Below, piece after piece: positions 13,129 to 13,227 of a DNA stretch of 13,227 nt (position 1 is the stretch's first letter; each line of letters opens with the position of its first letter). The translations under genes were made by a program, and so were the position numbers. The notes beneath the pieces are model-generated. The model saw nothing but the letters and a program-made list of their open reading frames with translations, had not been told where the DNA came from and ran no database searches. This DNA is from JACVRW01 sp052038485 (GTDB lineage Bacteria; Actinomycetota; Thermoleophilia; Solirubrobacterales; Thermoleophilaceae), in assembly GCA_052038485.1 (NCBI GenBank), contig JBQGCL010000235.1, positions 1 to 13,227 of the forward strand, in the 5' to 3' direction.

Positions 13129-13227
13129 TGGAGGGGGAGATCCACCTCGAGGAGCTGTGCAAGAAGTTCGAGGACTTCGTAGCGGTCGACGGCATCGACA
13201 TCGACATGCCGCCGGGCGAGTTCTTCA
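13128..13227 (+). CDS. Polyamine-type ABC transporter ATP-binding protein (PotA-like), 5' part only
   Basis: Only the first 33 codons are in the window. The product begins MEGEIHLEELCKKFEDFVAV and continues DGIDIDMPPGEFF, the usual N-terminal strand region of PotA-type ATPases just before the Walker A motif, which lies beyond the right edge. GGAGG (13119-13123) precedes the ATG by 4 bp, and the start overlaps the permease stop by 1 bp. Assignment rests on this short match plus the gene order. Confidence 0.85.
   Translation, partial: MEGEIHLEELCKKFEDFVAVDGIDIDMPPGEFF

Noticed and set aside
1..13227. Search for CRISPR arrays, tRNA/rRNA genes, IS elements, attachment sites, toxin-antitoxin or defence genes
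   Set aside because: By eye no spaced direct repeats, cloverleaf-like segments, transposase or integrase motifs, or known defence domains were seen; all larger stretches are filled by metabolic, transport and regulatory genes.

Overview
The window is a gene-dense, very GC-rich stretch with strong G/C bias at third codon positions, short or overlapping gene junctions and few Shine-Dalgarno sites. Together with the gene types, including a Tat-exported lipoprotein solute-binding protein, this points to a high-GC actinobacterium. Class Thermoleophilia (Solirubrobacterales or a relative) is my best guess from protein style; it is inference and not shown by any marker gene. I see no rRNA, tRNA, CRISPR array, insertion sequence or phage gene.

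Left part (1-2219, minus strand): a two-gene unit for an activated amino-sugar uronate. A non-hydrolysing UDP-GlcNAc 2-epimerase is followed, through an ATGA overlap, by a nucleotide-sugar dehydrogenase that runs off the left edge. This looks like the edge of a surface-polysaccharide locus. A possible 36-residue small protein (2246-2356, plus strand) fills the gap before a minus-strand class IV aminotransferase (2353-3171).

Middle (3241-8176, plus strand): an FCD-type GntR regulator is read from a well-formed promoter that makes an apparently leaderless mRNA. It overlaps by 11 bp the E1 alpha gene of a pyruvate dehydrogenase-type complex, which overlaps the E1 beta gene by ATGA. No E2 or E3 gene follows. 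Instead come a two-CBS-domain protein, a protein with a degenerate GGDEF domain (GGNDF) and a PrsW-type membrane protease, all on the same strand with small gaps.

Right part (8103-13227): a polyamine-type module. A flavin amine oxidase (minus) and a TetR regulator (plus) diverge from a 41-bp gap holding a perfect 8-3-8 inverted repeat. Both start codons lie exactly 21 bp from its centre. TetR is followed with almost no gaps by a PotD/PotF-like binding lipoprotein, two PotB/PotC-like permeases and the start of a PotA-like ATPase, cut by the right edge. The simplest reading is import of an amine (putrescine/spermidine-like) and its oxidation, both under one local repressor. The oxidase and the PrsW gene converge and overlap by 74 bp.

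The most distinctive observations are the symmetric TetR operator/promoter, the recurring -10-like hexamers only 7-13 bp before start codons, the inactive-looking GGDEF protein beside a protease, and the E1-only dehydrogenase operon with a CBS protein. I found no clear-cut new defence or mobile system here.
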